Origin: Mesorhizobium huakuii
Lineage (GTDB): Bacteria; Pseudomonadota; Alphaproteobacteria; Rhizobiales; Rhizobiaceae
Length of the DNA stretch: 64,000 bases
Assembly: GCF_014189455.1 (NCBI RefSeq)
Contig: NZ_CP050296.1
Span: 4,398,001-4,462,000 of the forward strand
Direction: 5' to 3'
The position numbers and the translations under genes are program-made. The notes under the pieces are model-generated. The model worked only from the letters and a program-made list of their open reading frames with translations. It was not told the origin of the DNA and did no database searches. Shown here one piece after another: positions 34,508-44,529 of this stretch (position 1 is the first letter of the stretch; each line of letters starts with the position of its first letter).

Positions 34508-36922
34508 TCAAAGCGTATTCTGAATCGAGCCGATGAGGGCGGTGACGGCCTGCTTGTATTTTTCGAACTCCGGCGATGTCTGGCGGATCTCCGTGGTCGT
34601 CGGCGGCGGGGTGGCGTCGGTGGCCACCCGGCTCAGCTTCTGGCCCATCTTCCTTTCCGCCCAGTCCACCACATAGCTGGCTGTCTTGCCGGTGAGAAAC
34701 GGGTTGGCCTGGATGACGGCCGCCCCAAGCACTGCGCTCAGTTGCGCCGAACCCGGCGCCGACAGCACCTGGTGCGCGCCTTCCATGCCGAGGAAATGGC
34801 AGAGATAGAGCCGGCCGGCTGTGATCTGGTGGCCGCGCGCCCGCAGATAGGCCTCGCCTTCGCGTGCCAGATTGCGCACCATCTCACGCGAAATGGTGGC
34901 GTCGTAGCGCAAGGCCAAGAGGTCGGCGGTCGACAGTGTGCGCGCAAGTTCCGGGCGATAGGTGTTCATCATCCGGATCCAGGTCTTGGTTATGAACTGG
35001 CCGGCGCCGGTCGCCGACGAATTCGGGTTCTTGGCGCGGGCGCTGCCGCCGCTTTCGACATGAACGATCCGCTCGGTCAGCGTTTCGACGGCAACATCGC
35101 CGGAATTACCGGAATTGCCAGTGTCATAGGTGGCGACCGTGGGGGCCGTCCCCAGCGGATCGATTGCCTCGCCGTTCTGGTAGAGCTCGAAATGCAGGTG
35201 CGGGCCGGTCGAAAGCCCGGTGGTGCCGATATAGCCGATGACGTCGCCGGCCTTCACCTTGGTGCCGACGCCGCTCGCAATGGCGAATTTTTGCATATGC
35301 GCGTAGCGCGTCTCGCGGCCGTTTGGGTGCGAAATCTTCACCAGATTGCCATAGCTGCCGCCATCGCCTTGAAAGCTGATCTCGCCGTCGAAGGCCGCCA
35401 TGATCGGCGTGCCGACAGGGGCTGCCCAATCGACACCCTTGTGGATACGAACGACGCCGAGGATCGGGTGCTTGCGCGGGCCGAAGGTCGAGGTCATCAC
35501 CCCGTTCACCGGCGTGACCATGCCGTTGGCGACGTTGAGCGAGCGCACTTCGTCATTGCCGGTGACGCAGGCGAACTGGCCGTCGCTCTGTTGGAAGACG
35601 AAACAGTCGATGGTCTTCTCACCGCCCTGGACGCCGACATAAAGCACCCGCCCGGACGTCTCGTCCTTGCCGCGCGGCGTCTGCGAGTAGATCAGCACCA
35701 GGCGCTGGTCCTCGCTGGCGAAGGCGTCGAGGTCCTGTCCTCGCGACAGATACATGATCGCCTCGCCGATGACGCCGGTTGGAACCTTGTTGCGCGCGGC
35801 CGTCGAATAGATCGCGTCGAGGAGGCGATATTGCCGCTTGGGCCCGCCTTGATCGGTACCGGAATAGTTGAACAGGTCCTCGCGCACCCAGGGGTCGACA
35901 CCCGACACGAAGGCGCCCGCGGCATTGCGCGTCAGCGTGCCGACAAAGACATTCTTGGCGTAGATCGAAACCTGCATGAGCGACATCGTCGTCGTCTCGC
36001 GGTTCGGCCGGAATCCGCGCATGGCAACGACATAACCCGGCTCCAGGCTGTCGCGGTTGAACAGGCTCTTCAGCGCCTCGCCTGCGAGCTTGGCGTCGTC
36101 GGCGGAAAAATGTGCATCGAGCGCAACACTGTCCAGGCTGCGGTCGTTGAGGATCTTCACGAACGTGTCTTCGGTCGCCTCGAAGCGCTGGTACTCGCTG
36201 GTCACGGTTGCGACGGTCGTATTGTTCTCGATCTGGGTCTTCTTGAAGGCGGGCAGCGCTGCCTCGCCCTGATCGATGGTCTCTCCCCAGCCGGCCTCCG
36301 GGTCGTCGGCATCCGCCTTGGGCGCCGAACCGGCCGGGGCCTCGCTCGCTTCGGGTGCCGCCTGAAGGTCATTGTCCAGGTCGCCCTGCTGGTCGTCCGG
36401 TGCCGCCGGGGCAGGCGGAGCGGCCTGCTCGGCGGGTGCGGCAGCCGGAGATGTCGGGGCGGTCCGCCGCTGTGCCTGGAAGAAGGCGAAGTCCTCCTGC
36501 GTCGACGGGATCGTCGTCATGAACTTTTCGCTGGCGCTCAGCATCACGTCGGAGAGGATCTCGATCTGCGGCGAGGCGCCGGAACTGTCGAGCTCGGCCG
36601 GGCGCGCCACCGTATGGCCCTTGCTTGCCGTGTCGGCATCGGGCGCTAGCGTGATCCACATCGGATCTCCCGCCAGGTCGATGATGGCGGGCACATAGAC
36701 GGATGCATCGGCAGGCACATCATCCGCACCTTCGACCGCGTGCAACTCCTCGTCTTCGTCACCGAACGACCAATAGTCCGCGGTGAAGTAGAAACCGGCG
36801 GCGATGGACAGCAGGATCACTACGGCGAAACCGGCAAGGAGCCTGCGCCAAAGCGTGCGCCTGCGCAGCGCGGCGCGCGCCTGCTTTTTCTCTCTGAAGC
36901 TGGTGTCGATACTGTGCGTCAC
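34508..36922 (-). CDS. Membrane-anchored M23 endopeptidase fused to an SLT-type lytic transglycosylase
   Basis: This 804-residue protein has a short basic cytoplasmic end and one membrane span at about residues 28-46 (LLAGFAVVILLSIAAGFYF), so the body faces the periplasm. A long linker with a Pro/Ala-rich part precedes an M23 domain at about 475-590. The zinc ligands lie in IHKGVDWAAPVGTPI and the catalytic pair in GPHLHFELY. A second domain at about 615-740 looks like an SLT/lysozyme-like fold (VESGGSARAKNPNSSATGAG, then FITKTWI). The start is a GTG at 36922 overlapping the DUF1036 stop as GTGA. Cutting both peptide and glycan bonds, and lying in the PpkA-PppA operon, it could open the wall for secretion-system assembly. 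A secreted effector role is less likely given the anchor. Confidence 0.85.
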   Translation of the reverse strand: MTHSIDTSFREKKQARAALRRRTLWRRLLAGFAVVILLSIAAGFYFTADYWSFGDEDEELHAVEGADDVPADASVYVPAIIDLAGDPMWITLAPDADTASKGHTVARPAELDSSGASPQIEILSDVMLSASEKFMTTIPSTQEDFAFFQAQRRTAPTSPAAAPAEQAAPPAPAAPDDQQGDLDNDLQAAPEASEAPAGSAPKADADDPEAGWGETIDQGEAALPAFKKTQIENNTTVATVTSEYQRFEATEDTFVKILNDRSLDSVALDAHFSADDAKLAGEALKSLFNRDSLEPGYVVAMRGFRPNRETTTMSLMQVSIYAKNVFVGTLTRNAAGAFVSGVDPWVREDLFNYSGTDQGGPKRQYRLLDAIYSTAARNKVPTGVIGEAIMYLSRGQDLDAFASEDQRLVLIYSQTPRGKDETSGRVLYVGVQGGEKTIDCFVFQQSDGQFACVTGNDEVRSLNVANGMVTPVNGVMTSTFGPRKHPILGVVRIHKGVDWAAPVGTPIMAAFDGEISFQGDGGSYGNLVKISHPNGRETRYAHMQKFAIASGVGTKVKAGDVIGYIGTTGLSTGPHLHFELYQNGEAIDPLGTAPTVATYDTGNSGNSGDVAVETLTERIVHVESGGSARAKNPNSSATGAGQFITKTWIRMMNTYRPELARTLSTADLLALRYDATISREMVRNLAREGEAYLRARGHQITAGRLYLCHFLGMEGAHQVLSAPGSAQLSAVLGAAVIQANPFLTGKTASYVVDWAERKMGQKLSRVATDATPPPTTTEIRQTSPEFEKYKQAVTALIGSIQNTL

Positions 36923-37329
36923 GGATTGCTTCCGGTCAGGAAGAAGGTCCACCGCACCTGCTCGAGCGTATCGACTTCGAGAAATTGCGCCGCGATATGG
37001 CCGCGCTGCCAGCATTCGTCGATGCCGCGGATCGAAAACCGCCGCCGCTCGATGCACATCTCGGTCGATCCGGTCAGGATCGCATGGCCGAACACATCCG
37101 TGGCATAGATGTAGATGTAGCGGTTCGTCAGTTCCTCGCGGATGACGTTCACGCATTGGTTGGCGCCGATGGTCCACCAGCCGTCGGTCTGGTCCGCATT
37201 GTCGACCTTCTGGCCGACCGCCAGATTGACGACGTCGAGTGTCTGGTTGCAGACCGTGAATTCGGCGCGCGCTTCGCCGGACGCCAACACGGCCAGCAAT
37301 GCCGCTCCAGCCATGATCGCGAGCCTCAT
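36919..37329 (-). CDS. DUF1036 family exported protein
   Basis: The product is 136 residues from the chosen ATG at 37329, which places a signal peptide (LAIMAGAALLAVLASGEARA) at the N-terminus. The in-frame ATG at 37419 would put 30 non-hydrophobic residues before it. The mature part has the DUF1036 pattern: FTVCNQTLDVVNLAVGQKVD, then DGWWTIGANQCVNVIREEL and YIYIYATDVFG. Several Cys suggest disulphides in the periplasm. The molecular role of the family is unknown. It lies 100 bases downstream of the kinase gene and is coupled by a four-base overlap to the M23/SLT gene. Confidence 0.75.
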   Translation of the reverse strand: MRLAIMAGAALLAVLASGEARAEFTVCNQTLDVVNLAVGQKVDNADQTDGWWTIGANQCVNVIREELTNRYIYIYATDVFGHAILTGSTEMCIERRRFSIRGIDECWQRGHIAAQFLEVDTLEQVRWTFFLTGSNP

Positions 37330-37431
37330 GCGGCCGGTCAGGGCAAGCAGGGCTCGAGCCGGATCACGCTGCTCTATCGGCAGGTCGGCAGGAGGCAAAC
37401 ACGCGCGGCGGAGTTCCATCGGGCGTCCATG

Positions 37432-40005
37432 CTATCCGCCGAGCCGGAAATACTTGGCAGTGGCTGAAAATTGCGATCCGTCGGTCTCGATCTCCTCGAG
37501 AATTTTCGGCAGCACCACCGAGGCCGGCATCGGCGTGGAGATGGCCGCCGCCTGGATATCCTGCGGGCCGGTGATCACCATGATGATCTGCGGCACGGCC
37601 TTCCCAGTGGCCTTATCGGCGGCGCCGAGGCCAATCGGAATGCTGAAGGTAGCCTTGTCCGATTGCGCGACGATGCGGTCGTCGAGATTGAACACCATGC
37701 CCTTGTGATCGATCAGCAGCACGCTGGAAATGAGCCCGCCGCGCGTCACCAGCGTGCCGCTGATCGGCGTACCATCAGGCACCGATGTCCGGTCGAGAAC
37801 AAGCTGCGGCTTGTCGGCCGCGGTCTGCCCGAGGAAGCGCAGAAAGTTGGTGACTTCGCATTGGCTCGGCTCGATGAGGCGGACGCTGATGTCGGGTTCG
37901 ACATGGAATTTTGCCTGGAAGTCGCCGAGCATCCGTTCGAATGGCTGCACCGCCGTGCCAAAACCTTCGATCGCGGCGGCCTTGTCGGTTGACGATGTCA
38001 TGGTCGCATAGAAACAGTCGCCGCCGCCGAAGTCGCGAACCCAAGAGACACGTTGCGCGAGGTCGTCGACGACCGGAGGGATCGCTGGTTTGGGCACATT
38101 CAACGCGACGACAGCCTGGTCCGGCTGTTTGGCCGGCGGTGGCGAGGCGTTTTGGCTCTCAGCGTTCGCGGTATCCGTCTGGCTCGCAGTGGGCTTAGGC
38201 GCCGGCACGGTCGCCTTGGGCGCTGCCGGCGGGCTGATCTGAGGCCTGGGCTTCGGGGGCTCCACGGCCTCTGGCTGGGCCGGCGGCGGCGTTGAGACCT
38301 TCGCGGCTGGCGGGGCTGGAGCGGTTGTGACAGGCGGCGGAGCTGTCGTTTGACTGCCGCTGGCCATCTTGTCCGGCTGGATTGCCGGCGGTGCCTTTTC
38401 GGGCGGCTGCTGCGCTTCGGTTGCGGATGGCTTCAGGGGTGTCTCCGTTTTCGGGGCAACAACGGGCTTCGCGGGCTCCGGCGTCTGCACGGTCTTGGTA
38501 TCTGCCTGGCTTGCAGCCGATGGCGCACTCGGCTCCGTTTGCGGTTGCGCTGCCATCATCGGCGGCTTCGGGGGTTGCTCGGCAGGCGAGGGGGCTTCGG
38601 CAGGCTTGGCCGGCTGCGGCTTTTGAGCCGCCTCTGGCTGATTTTCAGCCGGCTGTGCGCTGGCCTCCGGTTGCGCGGGCGGAATTGGCTTTGCCGGCTC
38701 GGGCGGGCTTGCGACTTTGTCCGTCGGGATCGGCTTCGATGGTTCTGGCGCAGGCTTTGGTGGTTCGGGTGAAAGCGATGTCTTGCCGACAGTCGGCGTC
38801 GCCGGCGTCATGAAGCCGCCCAGGTACAGGCCGGCGCCTGTAGCGACAGCCAGCGTCGCCAGGGCAGCGATTGCGATGGTTCGGGTTCTTGCGGGTTTTG
38901 CGGGGACATTGCTTGCGGCCATGCGTGGCGGGCTGGGGGCTGCCGGAGGCCGCGGTTCGGACAGATGCGCGGGCCGGACATGCGGGACGAAGCGCTGCTC
39001 ACCCGGACCCGTTGCCGTCGCCGCGCTGTGCCCCGCGACATTGGATGGCTGGGGCTGTGCCTTGGGATCAGGGATAAGGGTATGCCCCGCCGCTGGCAGA
39101 GCCGGACGGTCGCGGGGCGTCCGGGATGGCGGCGGTGTTGTCGCTTCGTCTTCGTCGCGCGTCATCCTGGCGATATCAGCCATGCTGTCCGGCCGGTCCT
39201 GCGGATCCGGTTGCAGCATGGCTTCGACAATGCCACGGAAATCCTCGTCGATGTCGGAGAGATCGGGCACGGTCCGGCGCTTTTCGATGATCTCGAACTG
39301 TGATCCGCTCATGTCGATCGGCTTGCCGCGCAGCGCGGCCGCCAGCACCAGCCCAAGGCTGTAGATGTCGGACTGCTCGCTGACGTCGCCGCTGTACAGC
39401 CCGAGCTGTTCGGGTGAAACGTAGTTGTACTTTCCCGCGAACTTTCCGCCGATCAGCGTCTCCCCGCCCACCGTCGCCGATCGCGCTATGCCGAAATCGA
39501 TGATCTTCGCGCGGTCGACCCGGCCTCCCGGCAGGATGATGTTGTCGGGCGAGAGGTCGCGATGGATCGCGCCCGCCTGATGCACGGCACTCAGGCCGGA
39601 TGCGAGGCGATGGCAGAGCTTGCGCACCTCTTCCGTCGGCATCGGCCCACGTCGCATGATGTCGAACAGCGACTCGCCGTCGACGAATTCCATGGCGAGA
39701 TAGGGACGGCCGATCCCGGGATCGATGGTGAAGACGTGGTATCGCACGACCGCGTCATGCGACAGATGGTTGAGGATCGAGGCCTCCTTGCGGAACAAGG
39801 ACAGGATGGTCTGGTCACGGGCAAACTCGGGCAGCACGATCTTGATCGCGACGTGGTCTCCGGTCTGGATGTTGTGGCCACGGTAGACCTCGCCCATGCC
39901 GCCGAATGCGATCCGCTCGTCCAATTCGTAGATGCCGCTGAGCTGTGTGCCGACGGCGGTGTTGGCCACCTGCGGCGATATTCGCGTCTTGTCGTCGGCG
40001 CTCAT
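37432..40005 (-). CDS. ppkA: Serine/threonine protein kinase, PpkA type
   Basis: This 857-residue transmembrane kinase belongs to the type VI threonine-phosphorylation pathway. The kinase domain spans about residues 25-285, with IAFGGMGEVYRG (glycine loop), VAIK (ATP Lys), IHRDLSPDNII (catalytic loop) and IIDFGIAR (metal loop). The catalytic loop has Ser where HRDLKxxN has Lys. A membrane span lies near 375-396 (IAIAALATLAVATGAGLYL). It is followed by a long Pro/Ala/Lys-rich region to about 640 and a C-terminal periplasmic domain with no recognised fold. Known partners are PppA, which reverses the reaction, and FHA proteins, which read it; both are encoded here. Its ATG overlaps the PppA stop by one base (TGATG). 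Confidence 0.9.
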   Translation of the reverse strand: MSADDKTRISPQVANTAVGTQLSGIYELDERIAFGGMGEVYRGHNIQTGDHVAIKIVLPEFARDQTILSLFRKEASILNHLSHDAVVRYHVFTIDPGIGRPYLAMEFVDGESLFDIMRRGPMPTEEVRKLCHRLASGLSAVHQAGAIHRDLSPDNIILPGGRVDRAKIIDFGIARSATVGGETLIGGKFAGKYNYVSPEQLGLYSGDVSEQSDIYSLGLVLAAALRGKPIDMSGSQFEIIEKRRTVPDLSDIDEDFRGIVEAMLQPDPQDRPDSMADIARMTRDEDEATTPPPSRTPRDRPALPAAGHTLIPDPKAQPQPSNVAGHSAATATGPGEQRFVPHVRPAHLSEPRPPAAPSPPRMAASNVPAKPARTRTIAIAALATLAVATGAGLYLGGFMTPATPTVGKTSLSPEPPKPAPEPSKPIPTDKVASPPEPAKPIPPAQPEASAQPAENQPEAAQKPQPAKPAEAPSPAEQPPKPPMMAAQPQTEPSAPSAASQADTKTVQTPEPAKPVVAPKTETPLKPSATEAQQPPEKAPPAIQPDKMASGSQTTAPPPVTTAPAPPAAKVSTPPPAQPEAVEPPKPRPQISPPAAPKATVPAPKPTASQTDTANAESQNASPPPAKQPDQAVVALNVPKPAIPPVVDDLAQRVSWVRDFGGGDCFYATMTSSTDKAAAIEGFGTAVQPFERMLGDFQAKFHVEPDISVRLIEPSQCEVTNFLRFLGQTAADKPQLVLDRTSVPDGTPISGTLVTRGGLISSVLLIDHKGMVFNLDDRIVAQSDKATFSIPIGLGAADKATGKAVPQIIMVITGPQDIQAAAISTPMPASVVLPKILEEIETDGSQFSATAKYFRLGG

Positions 40006-40784
40006 CAGCCTCGGCCCTCCGCTCTGGACAGATCAGGGTGGAGCGATTGTCCATTGCGCTCGTTTGCGATCTTCACCAGTACAATGGTGACATTGTCGGT
40101 TCCGCCCCGCGCCAGCACCGTTTCCAAAAGATTTTCGCAGGCCGCTTGAGGCGTTGCCGACACCACCGCTGCCTCGATCTCCGCGTCGGTGACATGGGCC
40201 GTCAGCCCATCGGTGGCCAGCACAAAAATGTCCCCCGGCATCAGTTCGCCCTGCTGGAAGTCGATGACGAAGTCGTCGCTGACGCCGACCGCATGCGTGA
40301 TGACATTGCGGCGTGGCCAGGTGAGCGCCTCGGCCGCGCTGATCATGCCTCGGTCCAAGAGTTCCTGCACCTCGGTATGGTCCTTCGAAATCTGCGAGAT
40401 CGCGGCGTTGCGGATCAGGTAGACCCGGCTGTCGCCCGCCCACAGGCAGGCAAACCGTCCGTCCATCGCCAACAGGGCGGCGACCGTGGAGCCGATGGTT
40501 ATGCCGCGCGATTCCGATATGCCGCGGATTTCAGCATTGGCCCGGCTCAGCCTGTCCTCGAAGCGCGCCCGCAGATCCGGAGCCGAGCTTGCGATGCCGA
40601 TCGTGGCGAGATGGTCGACAATGCTGGCCGACGCGACTTCTCCGGCGTCATGCCCGCCCATTCCGTCGGCCACCACCCAAAGCCCGGTTCGTGGCTCAAG
40701 CAGATAATTGTCTTCGTTAACCTCGCGGACACAGCCCTTATGGCTCACGCCAAAGCTGTCAAAGGGAAGGGCGACATCGCTCAC
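40005..40784 (-). CDS. pppA: PP2C-family protein phosphatase, PppA type
   Basis: This 259-residue PPM/PP2C phosphatase removes phosphate from Ser/Thr using two metal ions. Motifs in order are GCVREVNEDNYLLE, LWVVADGMGGHDAGEVAS, ACLWAGDSRVYLIR, FVLATDGLTAHVTDAEI and GGTDNVTIVLVKI. The metal-binding Asp residues are in ADGMGG, ATDG and TDN. It is the first gene of the phosphatase-kinase-DUF1036-M23/SLT run and is coupled to the kinase. Its expected job is to reverse PpkA phosphorylation of the FHA-linked assembly switch. About 160 bases separate it from TssM1 upstream. Confidence 0.92.
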   Translation of the reverse strand: MSDVALPFDSFGVSHKGCVREVNEDNYLLEPRTGLWVVADGMGGHDAGEVASASIVDHLATIGIASSAPDLRARFEDRLSRANAEIRGISESRGITIGSTVAALLAMDGRFACLWAGDSRVYLIRNAAISQISKDHTEVQELLDRGMISAAEALTWPRRNVITHAVGVSDDFVIDFQQGELMPGDIFVLATDGLTAHVTDAEIEAAVVSATPQAACENLLETVLARGGTDNVTIVLVKIANERNGQSLHPDLSRAEGRG

Positions 40785-40943
40785 CTTGCCACCAAACGCG
40801 TCTCAAGCGTCCTCTGCGGCGCACTCCTGGGCGCCCGCTCACGGCAGTCTGCCACAGGCTCGACCATTAAAGTATCGAAATTAAGGTCCGGGCGCCTGCG
40901 GCTCATGCCGGGCGTCGACGCGTTGAAAAGCATCGAGCCCATC

Positions 40944-43900
40944 TCAAAACGCCTTCGGGCAGCTGAAATCGGAAAGTGCCGGAAGCAGGAAGGGGCTGGG
41001 GCCGGAGCCGGTCTGGATCGTATAGGTGACGTCGCGCCCGCCGATCACGAAGCGCGCCTGGACATTGCTGTCGGTGCCGGTGATGGTCGCCTTGTCCATG
41101 AGCCGCTTCAGCGCCCATGGCCCTTTGAACTTGATGCTGGATTCACGGCCCGGCAGCTCCGGCGTCAGGCTTAGACTGGCGGATCCTGAGGCCGCTCCGC
41201 TCGGCCAGGTCACTATGCTTGGCGCATTGCTCGCCTGGTTGCTCTGGACCGTCTGACCATCGACATCGAGCACCGCCGCATCGGCATCGCCATGCAGAGA
41301 GAACGGCGTGAAGGTGATGCTGACCGAGGGCGCCGAACCACCCTGGGGAAAGAAGGCGCTGCGGATTTCGGCCGCCAGCTGGAAGTCTTTCAGCGTCGAT
41401 TTCGACAGGTCGCGGCCGAAGCGGGCATCCTGCTTCCAGCTCCAGTCCTGACCGCTCATGTCGATCAGCGATGCGAGATTTTGCGCGAAGAACCGGTCCA
41501 GCAGCCCGCCCGGGGCGAACAGCTTCGCGAAATCCGCCATCGCCATGTCCTCGGTGCCATTGCCGGCGAACGGATAACGGCCGTTGACGGCCGCCTCGCA
41601 GGCAGCCGTGACCGCCTGGTCAAGCATCTGGTTCAAATTCGCCACCGAGGTTTCGGTGACGTTGCCTTCGAACTCGTTCGCCGTCGCATTGATCATTCTG
41701 GCGAGTTGCTTGGGCAGTCGCGAGGCATTGGCGCGAAGCGTGGCGATCTGCAGCTGCAGATTGGCGTTGACGCGCTCCGTCTGCGAGGGAACGTCGGTCG
41801 CCAGTTGCAGGCTCTGGTAGATGTCGCGGAAATTCTGGGTCAAGGCATCGATCGGGCGGTGTCCTGCAGGACCGCTCACCAGGGCCTGGAACGATTTGAA
41901 CTGCGCTTCGATGTTGGCCCCGGGATTCTGGTTCTGCGCTGCCGCGGATCCTGTGCCGGCGCGGCTTTGCGATTTTCCGGTGGCGATTTGTATGCCGATG
42001 CGAGCCAGCCCCTTGGCCATCTTTGCCGCGTCTTGCGACTGGACTTGAACCGTGCCGGCCTCACCCCCTGTGCCTGAATCCTTGCCGGAAGCAGCATCGC
42101 GCGTCAGGGCGGTTTCGTCGGCGATCGCCGTAAACAGCTGTTCGATCGGCGAGCTGGGCGAGGCGACGGCGGAAAGCACGACATAGTGCGGCTTGTCCTT
42201 CAGCATCGCCTTGAACTTCAACCCGTCGAGAACGCTGTTCCACGCCGTTGCGAACTCCTTCCCATAACGATCGAGAAGTTCGGGGCCGAGCTTGAGCAAT
42301 TCCTGGTCGATGCCGCCTTGCTCACCACCGCCGCCGAGCACCCACTGGTCGTCGACCAGCATCTGCGCAATATGCGAGAGCTGTCCGAGATAGAAATGGT
42401 TGAAGCCGTTCCAACTGTAGAGGCCGGGAACGCGCAGACCTGACAGATCGCCGCCGTCGACACGTTCGAACAGCAGTTGCGCCTCCGATCCGCCTTTGAC
42501 GGAAACCGAAAAATCCTCCAGCGCTGCCGAATAGACCGCCGACTTGATCAATGCGGAGGCGCGGTCGGCAAGGCTCATGCGCCCGAGCGAGCGTTGAGCG
42601 GCTTCGACGAGCGGCTGGTTGAGTTCGAAAACCGGATCATAGGCGTCGTCCAGGGCAAGCATGGCGCGCAAATGCTTTTCGAGCTGCTCGCGTCCGGCGC
42701 GGTTGTTTTCGCCTGGATAGCGGTTCTGCTCCCAATCCTGCTTCATCCACGAAACGATCAACGCGTCGTCGACCTTCGGCGCCTTGCCGCCGAGCATCAG
42801 ATAGATTTTCAACGGCTCGTAGAGCGCGGCGGGATCGGCCATCTTGGCCTGGATCGTCCGTTCGGCCTGGATCAGCAGGCGTGACCGGAACATGCGTTCC
42901 AGCGCTTGCCGGTAGGCCGTCTTGGACGCCGAAAGCAGTCGCTCCCGCTGGCTGAGGCCGAACGTCTCCTCGATCGGTGTCGGCATGTCGGCGGTTTCGA
43001 ACCCGGCCGGCAGATCACGCAACTGGTCGAGCGGGCCGATGACGTTTTCGAGGTCGACATCGGTCACCTCGGTGCTTTTGAGCAGTGTGTCCGCCGTCGT
43101 GCGATACTGGCCCATGGCCTGCGTGGTGGAGGCGATCAGCGACCGGTTGGCCGTGAAGCTCAGGGCGAGCGTTCCGAGCGCCGCCGCGGCGATCAATGCT
43201 ATGGCGCAAAACCCCGCAAATCTGGCGACCGCCGCCCGCCTTGCCGCCGATTTGTCATACGAGACCCAACCGGATTCGGCAAAGATGACGCCCGTCAACA
43301 GATCATGCAGAAAGAAGCTTTTGCCGGTTCCGGAAAGATGGGCGCGGGAATTGCTGCCGAAGCTGCGGCCGATCGCGCCCAACACCTGGTCGATTGGCGT
43401 TCCCTCTTGCGTACCTGACGAAAAGTAGAGTCCTCGCAGGCTGGCATTCACCTGGCTGCGGCCCGGATCGAACAGGCCGGCGATAAAACTCGCAATTCGG
43501 CCCTTCAGCGCCCCGAACTGCGCCGGAAAGCCAAAGATGGATATGCGCGCGGCCGGGTCAGCCTCTTCCTGGAGGCGGTCGGGCATCTCCTCGACCAGCC
43601 GTCTTGCCAGCGCATCGAATTCGGCCGGGGCCTCGGCCGCCATGTTCCTGGTGCGATCGGCGGTCTGGAATGTCGCGCCCCAGACCTTGCGCCGGCGGGG
43701 CTCGTCGAAACCGCCGAAGTAGTCCATGAAGCCGACAACAAGATCGGCCTTGGTGAACAGCAGATAGACTGGAAACTGGATTTTCAGCGTCTCGTGGATT
43801 TCCCGCAGACGGCTGCGGATCTCGACGACGTGGGCGTCAAGCTGTTGATCGTCGAGGCCGATGAGATCGGCAAGGCTGATCGCCAGGATGACGCCGTTTA

Positions 43901-44507
43901 TCGGTTGCCGTGGGCGATATTTCTTGAGCAGCGACAGGAAGGCGAGCCAGCTCTTACTGTCGCTCTGAGCATTGGAATCCTGCGTCGTGTAGCGTCCGGC
44001 GGTGTCGATCAGCACGGCCTCGTCGGTAAACCACCAGTCGCAGGCGCGTGTTCCGCCAACACCGGCGACCGGCTGGGCATCGCCTGAACCGGCCAGCGGA
44101 AAATTCAGGCCCGAATTGACGAGCGCCGTTGTCTTGCCCGCGCCGGGCGGACCGATGATGATGTACCAGGGGATCTCATAGAGGAAATTGCGCTTGCCGC
44201 TCGACCGTTTGAGCGCGGCGATCGCCTCGTTCATCCGCGCCTCGAGCACCTGCGAGTCGCTATCCCCGTCGTCATTGCGGGCAACGGCGATCTCCAATGC
44301 CTTTTGCGCCTTGCGCATCCGCCAGAAACGCAATCCGTAGAAGAGCGTCACGGCCGCCACGATCACACCGATGATTGCCGAACGCAGCCAGGTAGGTTCG
44401 AGAGGACGGCTGTCGGCGAAGCGGACCAAAGGTCCGGCAAACCACACTGCCGCCGCAAAACCGGCCAGCGCGATCATGCTGAATATCCGCAGCAGCCAAC
44501 GCGTCAT
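40944..44507 (-). CDS. tssM: Type VI secretion membrane protein TssM (IcmF), copy 1
   Basis: This 1187-residue inner-membrane protein links TssL to the outer-membrane lipoprotein TssJ. Two membrane spans lie near residues 5-25 and 38-60. A cytoplasmic GTPase-like domain carries Walker A GPPGAGKTT near residue 122 and LIDTAGRY. A third span near 430-455 starts the large periplasmic part, and the C-terminus has the beta-rich IcmF tail. The start is ATG 44507 with GGAAG 8 bases upstream; a TTG four codons before is rejected. It follows TssL1 with a short gap. It is a paralogue of TssM2 at 55975-59511 with similar G-domain and tail (FSCPKAF against FSCPPQI). Confidence 0.93.
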   Translation of the reverse strand: MTRWLLRIFSMIALAGFAAAVWFAGPLVRFADSRPLEPTWLRSAIIGVIVAAVTLFYGLRFWRMRKAQKALEIAVARNDDGDSDSQVLEARMNEAIAALKRSSGKRNFLYEIPWYIIIGPPGAGKTTALVNSGLNFPLAGSGDAQPVAGVGGTRACDWWFTDEAVLIDTAGRYTTQDSNAQSDSKSWLAFLSLLKKYRPRQPINGVILAISLADLIGLDDQQLDAHVVEIRSRLREIHETLKIQFPVYLLFTKADLVVGFMDYFGGFDEPRRRKVWGATFQTADRTRNMAAEAPAEFDALARRLVEEMPDRLQEEADPAARISIFGFPAQFGALKGRIASFIAGLFDPGRSQVNASLRGLYFSSGTQEGTPIDQVLGAIGRSFGSNSRAHLSGTGKSFFLHDLLTGVIFAESGWVSYDKSAARRAAVARFAGFCAIALIAAAALGTLALSFTANRSLIASTTQAMGQYRTTADTLLKSTEVTDVDLENVIGPLDQLRDLPAGFETADMPTPIEETFGLSQRERLLSASKTAYRQALERMFRSRLLIQAERTIQAKMADPAALYEPLKIYLMLGGKAPKVDDALIVSWMKQDWEQNRYPGENNRAGREQLEKHLRAMLALDDAYDPVFELNQPLVEAAQRSLGRMSLADRASALIKSAVYSAALEDFSVSVKGGSEAQLLFERVDGGDLSGLRVPGLYSWNGFNHFYLGQLSHIAQMLVDDQWVLGGGGEQGGIDQELLKLGPELLDRYGKEFATAWNSVLDGLKFKAMLKDKPHYVVLSAVASPSSPIEQLFTAIADETALTRDAASGKDSGTGGEAGTVQVQSQDAAKMAKGLARIGIQIATGKSQSRAGTGSAAAQNQNPGANIEAQFKSFQALVSGPAGHRPIDALTQNFRDIYQSLQLATDVPSQTERVNANLQLQIATLRANASRLPKQLARMINATANEFEGNVTETSVANLNQMLDQAVTAACEAAVNGRYPFAGNGTEDMAMADFAKLFAPGGLLDRFFAQNLASLIDMSGQDWSWKQDARFGRDLSKSTLKDFQLAAEIRSAFFPQGGSAPSVSITFTPFSLHGDADAAVLDVDGQTVQSNQASNAPSIVTWPSGAASGSASLSLTPELPGRESSIKFKGPWALKRLMDKATITGTDSNVQARFVIGGRDVTYTIQTGSGPSPFLLPALSDFSCPKAF

Positions 44508-44529
44508 GGCCGCTTCCAACCGGCCCTGC

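Noticed and set aside
34490..36649. A 719-codon open frame on the plus strand
   Set aside because: It is fully antisense to the M23/SLT gene, has no motif and its composition is that of the reverse strand of GC-rich coding DNA.
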